In this document: in pieces, positions 34,574 to 44,833 of the stretch | How the letters are laid out: each line of letters starts with the position of its first letter | Numbering within the stretch: position 1 is the stretch's first letter | Origin: an uncultured bacterium | Lineage (GTDB): Bacteria; Muiribacteriota; Ozemobacteria; Ozemobacterales; Ozemobacteraceae | DNA length: 64,000 bases | NCBI GenBank assembly: GCA_937949615.1 | Contig: CALEDQ010000004.1 | Span: 186,001 to 250,000 of the forward strand | Direction of reading: 5' to 3' | Program-made: the position numbers and the translations under genes | Notes under the pieces: model-generated | The model's input: the letters and a program-made list of their open reading frames with translations, nothing else | The model's database searches: none | What the model was told of the DNA's origin: nothing

Positions 34574-37514
34574 CGGGTCACCGCTGAAAAAGATCAGCCC
34601 GGCACGGCCGAAAACGACCGATCTTCTGGTCTTCTGGCTGTTCGTCTTTCTATTGCCGACACTCTGCTGCCGCTTTTTTCTGAATGTTTACATCGAAGCC
34701 GATTCAAAAAAAACAATATTGACCGCCTCACACGCACTGCGTGAAGAAATCGAAAGTTTCAGACAAGATCTCAGCCTCGAAACACTTCTCAATATTGGCA
34801 TAGAAAAGGCGATCGGCAGTTTCAGAACAACAGATCTGCCGGGCACGGTCAATGATTCGCCCGAGTCTATCAGTCGGCATCTTTCTGCCTCAATTGCCGA
34901 AGTCTGTGGGGTTCAGCCAATATTCTGCGGCATCATGCGCCTCTCTGATCGAAAAACCGGCAGCTCGGCCACCATCTCTTCTCCGGTCAACCCGGGGCGC
35001 AAATCTCTTGAAATTATCATGCAGCACCTCTTTCCAGATACTGTCAGACCTGATAAGGATTCAGGCAAGCTTTTCCCGGCAATTACAAAGACGGTTTTCG
35101 GCAACTACCTCACCCCTGCAAACAGGGCTGGCGTTTTTGCCGGTGGCTTTTTCTGCAAAAATGAAACTGACCGCATGCTGATTTTCCATAACCGCCTGCA
35201 AAACCGGTCAGATGGCATGAATTATGCCTTTATGCTGGTGTTTTCAGAGAACTCGATCGATCCTGAGCAGCTGTTTAATTTTGCCCGCAAACGCGCCAGA
35301 GAAAATTTCAAACGCGGCTATGCCTTTCTCAGGGTTGCCCCCGAAAGAGACTTTTTTATGATGGCTGATGGCAGGCTGGCCTGCGTCGCACCGATCGACC
35401 CCGCAGCCCTTCGCATCGGCTCCCATAAAGGGCAAAGCTGGTATGACCGCAGTATTCGTTCCGGCATGGCAGCACAAAAACCATCACGACTGCCATACCT
35501 TCTGGTCAGCAAAGATTTCAGAGGCTCCAGTGTAAGAATCTATCTGCCAAAAATAAGCCTTGTACTCCTTCTGTTCGCTTTTTTGGGACTGGCGCTGGTC
35601 AGACAGTATCTTACCGGCAAACTGCCGCCCTCGCCTCTGTATCAACGTTTCAAAATTGCCATTCTGACTGCAACTTTACTGCCATTCGTGGCTTTCATTC
35701 TGACTTCGCTTGAATTTATCGAGCACTTCAACCGGGTCACCATTTCAGCACAGACCCAGAATCTGATCAGTGACCTTCAGATGTTTGAATTCAACATTCT
35801 CAATCATGATCTGCAGGAGCGCCGTGCCACATCACAATTCGTGAAAGATCTTCATGAGCATCGCATGCAAAGCCGCGAATTCATCGAGCAGATGCTCCAA
35901 AGCAAAATTGGCAAGCTTTACGAAGGTTATGGTTTTCTGCGCAGCGATGGTCTTTTTCTTGAACAGATCCCTGATACGAGCGGCATTTCGGTCGATGATG
36001 TCAACAAGTTTCGCATGGCTCAGGAAATCAGCTTTGGACAGCTCTACAACATCTTCGACTTTGCCGGAGTCCTGCATCCTGAATTTTCCGAAAGAGTCGA
36101 AAACAAAACCGACCTGGCAAAATGGAAAGCATACAGTGTTCACATGAACGAGGTTGACCGCGACTCTTTCTGTTGTTCTGACGGTCTGTATTTTATGTCG
36201 CGCAATGCCGACAAAAACTATTTTCGACTGTCATTTCACCAGCTTTTCCCTGACAGAAACAAAGCTGAACTATGGGCTGGCGCTACATTCGTAAAAAATG
36301 CGCGCAGCACCGTCGAAAACTTCCTTGCCAACCAGAATCAACACGGAATATTTTTCTACAGCCGCGATCAGATGCTTTTTCAATCAGCTGTTTTTCGCTG
36401 CCAGGAAAATTCAACTGAGATCGATCAGTCAGTTGCGTGGCCTCCATCAGCCCTGCGTGAAAAAGACCTGATCGAGGCAACACGAAAACTGGAGAAGAAC
36501 GAGAAAGAAGCCAGCTGGGTGGCAAAAGACCACAACGGTATCATCAGCATTTTTGCCGTCAGAGCCATGGCTGAACTGCCTTTCGTTATCGTCTCGAAGT
36601 GCCTGATAAGCACTCTGGCAATAAACGAACAGCTGTTCAGAGTGGCCGGACTGCTGCTTATTCCCTACGCCATGCTGCTTCTGGCGGTATTGAGCTCTTT
36701 GCTGGCAGAGATTTTTCTTAAACCGATCAATCTGCTGATCGATGGCAGCTATGAACTCGAACAGGGCCGCTTTCCGACAATTGACTTCAGGTCAGAAAAC
36801 GAGCTCGGCACCCTGGTAGAACACTTCAACACCATGTCAGAAGGAATGAAGCAGAGGCAAAGACTGCAGCGATTCGTCTCAGAAGAGGTCTCAGATTCAA
36901 TACGCCGTGAGGCGATGACGATGCAGGAATCTGCGGGCCGGCTGGTATATCGCGCCATTGCCTTTATACACATCCGCAATTTTGCCGGCATGTGTGAAAA
37001 AATCGAACCAGAATCGGCAATTTCGCTGCTCAATCGTTATTTTTCGGTTTTCGAACCCTGCCTCAAACAAGGCGGCGGGCAGATTGAAAAATACATCGGT
37101 GATGCAATCATGGTCAGCTTTTCGCCGGAAAACTGCAGCAACACCCCCGCAATCACCGCGTGCGCCGCAACCATGTCATGCCTTGCAGCTCTGCCGGGAC
37201 TGAATCATCAATTATCAGCCGCTGGTCTACCGCAAATAAAGATCGGCATCGGTATCGCCGCCGGCAATGTAATCAGAGGCAAAATCGGGGCAAGGCAGAG
37301 CCGCAAAGACTTCACCCTGATCGGCGACCCGGTCAATCTTGCCGCCAGACTCGAAGCAAATTCGCATTTCGACAGACAGTCACAAATCTTGCTTGACAAT
37401 GAAACCGCAAAGTCGGTTAAAACCGTTTTCAAAACCCGATTACATGGGAATCTGTCTATAAAAGGCAAAAGTCAGCCGGTTGCAGTTTTTGAACTCAAGG
37501 GAACCCTCAAATGA
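34566..37514 (+). CDS. Receptor class III cyclase, Asn/Arg-type subunit (pair 2)
   Basis: 982 residues, paralogous to the first receptor of the operon. Helices near 17-41, 330-350, 362-384 and 691-717; HAMP; cyclase (~795-980). His802 replaces the first metal Asp (AFIHIRNF), exactly as in the pair 1 Asn/Arg subunit. Asp846, Lys842, Thr917, Asn924 and Arg928 (GDPVNLAARLE) are kept. Sequence between helices 1 and 2 and between 3 and 4 has diverged strongly from pair 1, consistent with different ligands. It begins within the end of the preceding gene and overlaps the next by 4 nt. Confidence 0.88.
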   Translation: MSDGSPLKKISPARPKTTDLLVFWLFVFLLPTLCCRFFLNVYIEADSKKTILTASHALREEIESFRQDLSLETLLNIGIEKAIGSFRTTDLPGTVNDSPESISRHLSASIAEVCGVQPIFCGIMRLSDRKTGSSATISSPVNPGRKSLEIIMQHLFPDTVRPDKDSGKLFPAITKTVFGNYLTPANRAGVFAGGFFCKNETDRMLIFHNRLQNRSDGMNYAFMLVFSENSIDPEQLFNFARKRARENFKRGYAFLRVAPERDFFMMADGRLACVAPIDPAALRIGSHKGQSWYDRSIRSGMAAQKPSRLPYLLVSKDFRGSSVRIYLPKISLVLLLFAFLGLALVRQYLTGKLPPSPLYQRFKIAILTATLLPFVAFILTSLEFIEHFNRVTISAQTQNLISDLQMFEFNILNHDLQERRATSQFVKDLHEHRMQSREFIEQMLQSKIGKLYEGYGFLRSDGLFLEQIPDTSGISVDDVNKFRMAQEISFGQLYNIFDFAGVLHPEFSERVENKTDLAKWKAYSVHMNEVDRDSFCCSDGLYFMSRNADKNYFRLSFHQLFPDRNKAELWAGATFVKNARSTVENFLANQNQHGIFFYSRDQMLFQSAVFRCQENSTEIDQSVAWPPSALREKDLIEATRKLEKNEKEASWVAKDHNGIISIFAVRAMAELPFVIVSKCLISTLAINEQLFRVAGLLLIPYAMLLLAVLSSLLAEIFLKPINLLIDGSYELEQGRFPTIDFRSENELGTLVEHFNTMSEGMKQRQRLQRFVSEEVSDSIRREAMTMQESAGRLVYRAIAFIHIRNFAGMCEKIEPESAISLLNRYFSVFEPCLKQGGGQIEKYIGDAIMVSFSPENCSNTPAITACAATMSCLAALPGLNHQLSAAGLPQIKIGIGIAAGNVIRGKIGARQSRKDFTLIGDPVNLAARLEANSHFDRQSQILLDNETAKSVKTVFKTRLHGNLSIKGKSQPVAVFELKGTLK

Positions 37515-40501
37515 AAACAACTGAAACCACTCTCAGCAAAATGCAACAGCCAGCCAGCAGATTCACCTCTGTTCTTCTCTGGCTTCTGCTTATTCTGATT
37601 CCGGTTGTTGCCGCCAGATTTATTTTTGCTGCAGCAATTAACATGGAAAAGCAGCTTGCAGATTCAAGAATGCGGCAGAAATTCAGCATCGAACTGAAAA
37701 AATACGATACGGCACTCGAACCGCGGCAATGGATCAGGCAAGCCCTGCGGGCTGACGATTTTGACCTGATCATGAACAAAATTTACAAAAAAGAGGCCGG
37801 AATCAGGGAATATATCCGCCATCCTTTTGTGGCATCGATTGGTTATGTTGGCAATGACGCGCAACATGGCCTTGAAGTTTTTGCAGGACAATTCAGACGC
37901 TTTACCGGCACCACCCCTGATATTGTCATCATTATCGCATCCGAACCGGCACAATGCGGCTGGCAGATCAGTGCTCCATTTCTGCAGCCCCGGAACGATC
38001 AGCAATTCCGGCAGATTCTTTCACAAGGCTGGAAAAGAATGTCGGAACGGCAGAAAAAACTCATGGAACAGCTTCCTGACCAGTTTCGTCACCTCAGCAG
38101 CGAAAAAGAGCTCAGCCGTATCTTCGGAATTTTTGACTTTGTTTCCAGCAACCTGAGTCTCGCCAAGCTGCATTTTTCGACCGTTAACAACAATGAATTA
38201 TTTATCAGCATGCTGCCACTTCCGGATGCAAACGGCAGACTCGACCACAGATTCGTTATTTCAGCCGTCTCAGCCGCGCACCTGAACCCGAAATTCATGT
38301 TGAAAACAACCTGCCATAGATTCAGTAACTCTTTCTCAAAGCACAGTTTCGGCACCACATCGCTAAGCAGTCTGCCCAGATTCTTTGAAACGACAGGCAG
38401 GCTCACTCTGATAGGCTCAACCCCTGAGTCTTTCAGAAAACTGGCATGGAAGCATCTTGAAAATGGCGAAAATCCACTGGCTATAAGCATTTCCGACGCC
38501 AGGCCGGCGAGTTCTGAAGCACGAAAGACATTCTTCAACCTCATTCTTCTCGCCTATGCTCTCGCAATGACTCTGGTAATGGCAGCCATCAGTTCCGGCC
38601 GCATCAAAGGTCTGCAGAGCATTAAAAAAATAGTCGCGACCGGTCTTTTTGCCGGCATGCTTCTGCCGCTCAGCGGTTCGGTCTGGTTCGGCATCTGCTA
38701 CCTGAACACCAGCAGGCATCTTGAAGCAGAAGACGTGCTCGACCGCATGCGCAATGCCGCTTTTATCACCGATCAGGCCATAAAAACCCAGATTGCGCGC
38801 AATGTTCTGTTTCGCAATCTTTTCACCACAATTCTTTCGGAATGGCAGCCTGACCGGCTGAAAAAAATCAATGATTTAACCGGTTTTTTCACCGAAGACA
38901 GCAATTCTAAAGAATCCCAAAAGAAACATCTGCGTCTGACAGACATGATCGATTCCTACATTTTTTATCACCCGGAACTCGACGATATCGTAGGAATGGG
39001 GAGCAGCAGGCAGAAAATTACCGAAACACCATATCTTTTCGTAGGAGTTCATGCGCGCAACATGCTGTATCAGCTGGGCGCCATGAATCACCTGCCGCCG
39101 GAAAAGGTTCGTCAGATTCTTAATAAGTCCCAGTATATGGTGGGATTCCTCGACAACGTCATCGACAATCGCCTGATTGCAAAAACCTTTGCCGAAGAAA
39201 AAGCTCCAGTTCCAAACAGCATGAGCACCAGACGTGAGCAGCTGACCACATCGCTATGGCGAAACACCGACAACAGAGTCAAAGGCATTTCGATTCTTCA
39301 GACCGATTCCGGGTGCTGGTTTTATGATTTCAGCGAATTAATAGAGAGAGGCCTGATCACACAGGTTTTTTCGCACAATGGCTACCGCATCTTTCTCAAT
39401 CTTTATCTCAGGCAATCTTACAATCAGCGAAGTCTTATCGATCAGTCGGTTAAAACCAGCGTTCACAACAATATGGCCTGGCGGCAGCTCTGGCCTCTGG
39501 CAGAAGCCCTCTATTCTTTTGGCGATTCGGTCCGCATCAACAACCTCGACTCACCTGAGCCACACCTGATTTTTACCTCTCCGGCAGCCAACGGCGACGT
39601 CTGGATAATGGGTTATGCGAGGCCAGAAGGCGATGGGAAAAGCGTAGCGAGTTCGACAGGCCTGATGTTGCTGGCAGCTCTGGCCATTCTCTGCGGCCTG
39701 GTTCTTGCCAGAGGACTGAGTCGCGTGCTGCTGCGACCGATTCCGGCACTTGAAGAGGCGGTTGCCCATCTGGGCCGTCAGGACTTCGGCTTTCGCCTGC
39801 AGATAAACAACGGCGATGAATTCGACCGGCTGGCAGCAGCCTTCAATCAAGCCTCGCGCAAACTTTTCGAAAAGCAGCAGCTGAGTCAGCTGGTTTCGCG
39901 AAACGTGCTCGACGCGATTTCGCAGAATGACGAACATCTGCTGAAGCCTGGTGGCAGTCGTGTCCGGGCCAGTGTACTGTTTTCTGATATCCGTGGTTTT
40001 ACGACGATTTCTGAGAACTACCCACCCGAAGAGGTTGTCGCCATGCTCAATGATTATTTCAGCCGCATGGCCGACTGCATCGAAAGCAATGGCGGCCTGA
40101 TCGACAAGCTGATTGGCGACGCCATTCAAGCGGTATTTTACGCCCACGAAAATGAAAACTGTGCAGAAAGTGCTGTCAAAGCCGGCATGGCGATGCGGAC
40201 CGCCCTGCGCGATTTCAATTTTGCCCGGCGGCAAAACGGCCTGTTCATGATAGAAAACGGCGTCGGCATCTGCACCGGCAGTGTCATCAGCGGCCGGGTC
40301 GGCTCAGAACAGGGCATGCTCGACGCCACCGTAATTGGCAGTCTGGTCGGCCAGGCCGCCCAGCTAGAAAGCAGAAGCAAAGCCGGCACCGCCAGCCGGG
40401 TAATGATTGATGCCGCAACCAGCCTGGATCTGCCCGCAACCTGGCAACGCCAGCAGATCAACTCAGATCGGCCCGAAGAAACCCTGATCGAACTGCTTTA
40501 A
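37511..40501 (+). CDS. Receptor class III cyclase, metal-type subunit (pair 2)
   Basis: 996 residues, paralogous to the second receptor of the operon. Helices near 17-42, 344-363, 374-399 and 714-738; HAMP; cyclase (~820-990). Asp826 (LFSDIRGF) and Asp870 (KLIGDAIQA) are present with Lys866 and Thr940, but Gly947 and Gln951 replace the catalytic Asn and Arg (GSLVGQAAQLE). Last gene of the operon, followed by a strong two-way terminator. The ATGA overlap with the previous gene suggests matched synthesis of the two subunits. Confidence 0.88.
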   Translation: MKTTETTLSKMQQPASRFTSVLLWLLLILIPVVAARFIFAAAINMEKQLADSRMRQKFSIELKKYDTALEPRQWIRQALRADDFDLIMNKIYKKEAGIREYIRHPFVASIGYVGNDAQHGLEVFAGQFRRFTGTTPDIVIIIASEPAQCGWQISAPFLQPRNDQQFRQILSQGWKRMSERQKKLMEQLPDQFRHLSSEKELSRIFGIFDFVSSNLSLAKLHFSTVNNNELFISMLPLPDANGRLDHRFVISAVSAAHLNPKFMLKTTCHRFSNSFSKHSFGTTSLSSLPRFFETTGRLTLIGSTPESFRKLAWKHLENGENPLAISISDARPASSEARKTFFNLILLAYALAMTLVMAAISSGRIKGLQSIKKIVATGLFAGMLLPLSGSVWFGICYLNTSRHLEAEDVLDRMRNAAFITDQAIKTQIARNVLFRNLFTTILSEWQPDRLKKINDLTGFFTEDSNSKESQKKHLRLTDMIDSYIFYHPELDDIVGMGSSRQKITETPYLFVGVHARNMLYQLGAMNHLPPEKVRQILNKSQYMVGFLDNVIDNRLIAKTFAEEKAPVPNSMSTRREQLTTSLWRNTDNRVKGISILQTDSGCWFYDFSELIERGLITQVFSHNGYRIFLNLYLRQSYNQRSLIDQSVKTSVHNNMAWRQLWPLAEALYSFGDSVRINNLDSPEPHLIFTSPAANGDVWIMGYARPEGDGKSVASSTGLMLLAALAILCGLVLARGLSRVLLRPIPALEEAVAHLGRQDFGFRLQINNGDEFDRLAAAFNQASRKLFEKQQLSQLVSRNVLDAISQNDEHLLKPGGSRVRASVLFSDIRGFTTISENYPPEEVVAMLNDYFSRMADCIESNGGLIDKLIGDAIQAVFYAHENENCAESAVKAGMAMRTALRDFNFARRQNGLFMIENGVGICTGSVISGRVGSEQGMLDATVIGSLVGQAAQLESRSKAGTASRVMIDAATSLDLPATWQRQQINSDRPEETLIELL

Positions 40502-40510
40502 AAACGAACT

Positions 40511-40562
40511 GAAAAAACAGGCCCGCGGTCGGCAGACAGCTGACACGCGGGCCTGTTTTTTT
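40511..40562 (+). terminator. Bidirectional terminator between the cyclase operon and hutU
   Basis: ACAGGCCCGCG (40517-40527) pairs with CGCGGGCCTGT (40546-40556), with T runs on both strands after the stem. It serves the plus-strand cyclase operon and the convergent hutU gene. Confidence 0.9.
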
Positions 40563-40570
40563 GAGAAGAT

Positions 40571-42595
40571 TTACTTTTTGAACAGATCGGCGACAGCCTT
40601 TTGGACTGCGTCTTCCTGCGGAATGAACGGCAGTGTTACGTGATTACCGGCACCATTGCGGTTGAAGGCGGCGGTCACTTCGATGGCGTTTTCGCAGCGA
40701 CCCCAGGCACGGCGCGAAACGCCGCACATGACATCCCAGGTCATGGCCTGCCTGATGATTTCGTCGACTCTTTCGCTGCCATCGAGAACCAGCCCAAAGC
40801 CACCGTTGATCGACTTGCCGATGCCGACACCGCCGCCATTATGCAGCGAAATCAGGCTCATGCCGCGGGCGGCATTACCGGCGTAGCAGTGCGTAGCCAT
40901 TTCGGCCATGATATTGCTGCCGTCTCTGATATTGGCGGTTTCGCGGTAAGGCGAATCGGTACCGCCGGTGTCGTGGTGATCGCGACCGAGCATTACCGGC
41001 CCGATTTCACCATTGCGCACCATTTCATTGAATTTAAGCGCAATTTTAACCCGGCCTTCGGTATCCTGATAGAGAATTCTTGCCTGGGTTCCGACTACCA
41101 GCGCGTTCTTTTCGGCGTCTCTGATCCAGACGTAGTTGTCGCGGTCCTGGGCGCGGCGGTTCGGATCGATGCAGGCCATGGCAGCCTGATCGGTCTTTGC
41201 CAGATCTTCTTTGCGACCGCTGAGACAGACCCATCTGAAAGGCCCGTAACCATAATCGAACAGCATCGGGCCCATGATATCTTCGACGTAAGAGGGCCAG
41301 ATAAAACCATCGCGCGGGTTTTCGCCATTGGCGCAGATTTCTTTAACACCGGCATCGAAAACCGAGCGCATAAAGGCATTACCGTAATCGAAGAAGTATG
41401 TACCACGCTGACAAAGGCTTTTAATCGCTTTAAAGTGGGCTTTCAGCGAGGCATCGACCAGCTCTCTGAACTTAACCGGGTCCTTTGCGATCATCTCGGT
41501 GCGTTCAGCGAAGGTCAGACCTTTCGGGCAGTAACCGCCATCATAAACCGCATGGCATGAGGTCTGGTCTGAAAGCAGTTCAATCGGAACCCGTTTATTG
41601 ACCGCATATTCAAGCAGGTCGACAATATTGCCATGAAAAGCGATCGAGGTGCTTTTGCGGGCGCGCATGTGTTCATGCGCCATATCGAAGGCTTCTGCCG
41701 GCGTTCTGGCGATTTTGGCAACCCAGCCCTGCTCATGGCGGGTCTTGATACGCGATTCGTCGACTTCGGCAACGATACCAACACCATTGGCGATTTCGAT
41801 GGCCTTCGGCTGAGCGCCGCTCATACCGCCAAGACCAGAAGAAACAAACAGATGACCGGTGAGATCTTCGTCGGCACCGATGCCGAGTTTCATGCGGCCG
41901 GCATTCAAAATGGTGTTGAAAGTTCCGTGCACGATGCCCTGCGGCCCGATGTACATCCAACCGCCGGCGGTCATCTGGCCATAGTTGGTAACGCCCAGCT
42001 GCATGCCGCGATGCCATTCTTCCTGATTGTCGAACATGCCGATCATCAGACCATGGCTCATGATGACGCGCGGTGCCGAGGGGTGCGACCTGAACAGACC
42101 GAGCGGGTGCCCTGACATCACTACCAGTGTCTGATCCTGAGTCATGATTTCGAGATACTTTTTGATCAGACGGTACTGCATCCAGTTCTGGCAGACCTGG
42201 CCGGTTTCGCCATAGGTAACAAGTTCGTATGGGTAAAGTGCAATGGCAAAATCGAGGTTATTATCGATCATTACCTGAAAAGCTTTGCCTTCGATGCAGT
42301 TACCTTTGTATTGATCGATCGGCCGGCCCTTGAGGTTACCGGCCGGGCGAAAGCGGTAGCCATAGATGCGACCGCGGGTTTTCAGCTCATCGAGAAATTC
42401 AGGAATCAGGGCTTCGTGCAGCTCTTCAGGAACATAGCGTAAAGCATTCTTGAGAGCTGTTTCGGTTTCGCTCTGATTGAGGGTAAAACCACGATCCGGG
42501 GCTCTTCTTATGCCTGGTTCAAAAGCCGGGTAAGACGGCAGTTCGGCATCGAGCTTGATGGTCATGGCAGCGGCAATTGTCTTGTTGTCCAACAT
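40571..42595 (-). CDS. hutU: Urocanate hydratase (long form)
   Basis: 674 residues from ATG 42595, which has GGAGGTCGCAAGGA upstream; longer starts add sequence that does not belong to the family. It uses tightly bound NAD+ to hydrate urocanate to imidazolone propionate in histidine breakdown. Recognisable blocks include YKGNCIEGKAFQVMIDNNLD, SHGLMIGMFDN, QMTAGGWMYIGPQGIVHGT, SSGLGGMSGAQPKA, LSDQTSCHAVYDGGY, DHHDTGGTDSPYRET and SLHNGGGVGIGKS. It is longer than the ~555-residue enterobacterial enzyme and fits the ~670-residue subtype. No other hut gene is nearby. Confidence 0.95.
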   Translation of the reverse strand: MLDNKTIAAAMTIKLDAELPSYPAFEPGIRRAPDRGFTLNQSETETALKNALRYVPEELHEALIPEFLDELKTRGRIYGYRFRPAGNLKGRPIDQYKGNCIEGKAFQVMIDNNLDFAIALYPYELVTYGETGQVCQNWMQYRLIKKYLEIMTQDQTLVVMSGHPLGLFRSHPSAPRVIMSHGLMIGMFDNQEEWHRGMQLGVTNYGQMTAGGWMYIGPQGIVHGTFNTILNAGRMKLGIGADEDLTGHLFVSSGLGGMSGAQPKAIEIANGVGIVAEVDESRIKTRHEQGWVAKIARTPAEAFDMAHEHMRARKSTSIAFHGNIVDLLEYAVNKRVPIELLSDQTSCHAVYDGGYCPKGLTFAERTEMIAKDPVKFRELVDASLKAHFKAIKSLCQRGTYFFDYGNAFMRSVFDAGVKEICANGENPRDGFIWPSYVEDIMGPMLFDYGYGPFRWVCLSGRKEDLAKTDQAAMACIDPNRRAQDRDNYVWIRDAEKNALVVGTQARILYQDTEGRVKIALKFNEMVRNGEIGPVMLGRDHHDTGGTDSPYRETANIRDGSNIMAEMATHCYAGNAARGMSLISLHNGGGVGIGKSINGGFGLVLDGSERVDEIIRQAMTWDVMCGVSRRAWGRCENAIEVTAAFNRNGAGNHVTLPFIPQEDAVQKAVADLFKK

Positions 42596-42739
42596 TCCTT
42601 GCGACCTCCGGGCTGTCTTTTTTCGACAGATAATATACCCTTTCACCCGGTTTTGAGCAACAGGCAAAGATACGGGCGCCGGTTTATTATTGCTGCGAAA
42701 AACAGTTAAAGATGCTAGAATTTTCACCAGGATCGACTG

Positions 42740-44830
42740 ATGAACAATACCGGTTTTCGAACATACCGACTGCAGGTCGTGGTCTTTTTTTCGTTTCTGG
42801 CACTCTTTTCACTGATAGTGGCCGGAATCGTCGTCTATGGTTATCGCAGCAATTCAGAGATCATGCTGCAGTCTTCAGACGAACTGCTTTATCAGATCTC
42901 GGAAACGGTCATCAGACAGACGAGCAACCATCTTGACCCGGCCCGCAAAACCGGCACTCTGCTGCGTAAAATGATTGAACGCGGCAACTCATTCTCGAAA
43001 TCACCTGAACTGGTAGAGACGATCAGTCTCGAAACTCTCGAAATCTACCCGCAGTTTTCGGCAGTTTACATGGGTGACGAAAACGGTAATTTCATCATGT
43101 CACGCCGTCTCGACGACGGCAATTTTTCAACGAGAATCATCGCACGCACCAGCGACCCTTCAGGCATGATTGAAATCGACCGTGATCAGCACTGGCAGAT
43201 TATCGCCACCCGCAGCAGTTCACTGCTTAATTATGACCCGCGCGAAAGGCCATGGTATGTCCTGGCAAAATCTGAAGGAACAACGGTATGGAGTCGCGAA
43301 TATCGTTTGTTCACCGATCAGGTGCCTGGCATCACCTGCGCCCACCCGGTATTCGATCATGAAGGAAACTTTGTCGGCGCGGTCGGCATCGACTTCAGGC
43401 TTTACGAACTCGCCGAATTTCTCAAAAGCCTCAAAATCGGCGAATCCGGTATTGCTTTCATCGCCGACAGCGAAGGCAATGTCCTCGCCTATCCTGAAAA
43501 ATCAGGCATCAGCCCGGAAAATATCAAAGCTCCCCGCTCGCCGACCCGCGAGAGTTTCAAATCTGGCCCGATTAAGGCGGCAATTGAAAACTATCTCAAC
43601 AACCACCAGTTCAAGTTCACTATAGATCACGAAGGCAACCGTTACGTTTCATCGTTTCGCCCGTTTCCGGAAAACTTTGGCCGCGACTGGGTTCTCGGCA
43701 TCATTGTTCCAGAAGACGATTTTATCGGGCCAATCGCCCGCATCCACGAAACCACCCTGCTTTTTTCATTCTGGCTGCTGATCATTGCCGGCTTTCTCAC
43801 CTCAGCCATCGCCCGCGAACTTACCGAACCGATCAAACACCTGACAGCAGAGGCCAGCCGCATTCAGAATCTCGACTTCGACGGCTCGATCGATCTGCGT
43901 TCACCGATCACCGAAATTCAGCAGATGGCTGAAACCATGGATTCAATGAAAAAAGCACTGGGCGCCTTCAAAAAATATGTTCCATCAGAGATTGTTCAGG
44001 GTCTGGTCCACAACCGCGACGAGGCAAGACTGCAGGCCCAGGCCGAAGAGATTACCCTGATGTTCACTGACATCAGCGATTTTTCGGCAATCACCGAACG
44101 GGTCGCGCCGGCAGAACTGATGCAACAACTGTCTGAATATTTCGACTGCATTGCGGCAGTCATACACCGCCATGGCGGCACCATCGACAAGTACATCGGC
44201 GACTCGGTCATGGCCTTCTGGGGTGCGCCGGCCCGCGACTCGCGGCAGGCAGAACACGCCTGCGCCGCCGCTCTCGAAATTGAAGCCGCAGTTAAAAAGC
44301 TCAACGCCCGCTGGCAGACCGAAAACAGCGCTCAGTTCAAAACCAGAATCGGCATAAACACAGGCATTTCATTAATTGGCAACTTTGGCTCATCAGACCG
44401 CTTCAATTACACTGCGGTTGGTGACAGCGTCAACCTCGCCAGCCGGCTTGAAGGCCTCAACAAGCTTTACGGCTCAGAAGTAATTGTCAGTGAATCGACA
44501 GTCGCTGTTGCCGGCAAAGGCTTCATTTTCCGCCCGCTCGATCTGGTCGCGGTCAAGGGCCGCAAAAAAAGCGTCAAAATTTTCCAGCTGCTCGGCCGGG
44601 CCGACGACCAGAAGGCAGAACAGTTCAACCGGCTGACACAGATGGCGGAAAAGGCACTCGAAAGTTACCTGAATCGGCAATGGCGCGAATCTTACGAGCA
44701 GTTTCAGCAGATACTCGAGATTCTGCCCGAAGATGCCGCCGCTGAAATGTATCTCACCCGCTGCCGCGAACTGCACGATCGGCCACCCGGCCCTGACTGG
44801 GATGGCGTTTTCAGAGTTCTGCACAAATAG
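42740..44830 (+). CDS. dCache-HAMP receptor cyclase with a complete active site
   Basis: 696 residues, the common bacterial architecture: helix ~12-36, extracytoplasmic double-Cache sensor (~40-330, with YPQFSAVYMGDENG and DPRERPWYVLA motifs), helix ~338-358, HAMP (~360-415), cyclase (~430-600) and a C-terminal helical tail resembling TPR. All catalytic residues are there: FTDISDF and KYIGDSVMAFW (both metal Asps and Lys), Thr in NYTAVG, Asn and Arg in GDSVNLASRLE. It should work as a homodimer, unlike the six degenerate receptors nearby. Monocistronic by position; the hutU gene diverges. Confidence 0.93.
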   Translation: MNNTGFRTYRLQVVVFFSFLALFSLIVAGIVVYGYRSNSEIMLQSSDELLYQISETVIRQTSNHLDPARKTGTLLRKMIERGNSFSKSPELVETISLETLEIYPQFSAVYMGDENGNFIMSRRLDDGNFSTRIIARTSDPSGMIEIDRDQHWQIIATRSSSLLNYDPRERPWYVLAKSEGTTVWSREYRLFTDQVPGITCAHPVFDHEGNFVGAVGIDFRLYELAEFLKSLKIGESGIAFIADSEGNVLAYPEKSGISPENIKAPRSPTRESFKSGPIKAAIENYLNNHQFKFTIDHEGNRYVSSFRPFPENFGRDWVLGIIVPEDDFIGPIARIHETTLLFSFWLLIIAGFLTSAIARELTEPIKHLTAEASRIQNLDFDGSIDLRSPITEIQQMAETMDSMKKALGAFKKYVPSEIVQGLVHNRDEARLQAQAEEITLMFTDISDFSAITERVAPAELMQQLSEYFDCIAAVIHRHGGTIDKYIGDSVMAFWGAPARDSRQAEHACAAALEIEAAVKKLNARWQTENSAQFKTRIGINTGISLIGNFGSSDRFNYTAVGDSVNLASRLEGLNKLYGSEVIVSESTVAVAGKGFIFRPLDLVAVKGRKKSVKIFQLLGRADDQKAEQFNRLTQMAEKALESYLNRQWRESYEQFQQILEILPEDAAAEMYLTRCRELHDRPPGPDWDGVFRVLHK

Positions 44831-44833
44831 CCT

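Noticed and set aside
28621..37514. The Asp-to-His changes as sequencing errors or pseudogene decay
   Set aside because: Both Asn/Arg-type subunits carry the same change in a conserved frame, all genes are full length, and the losses are complementary across neighbours.
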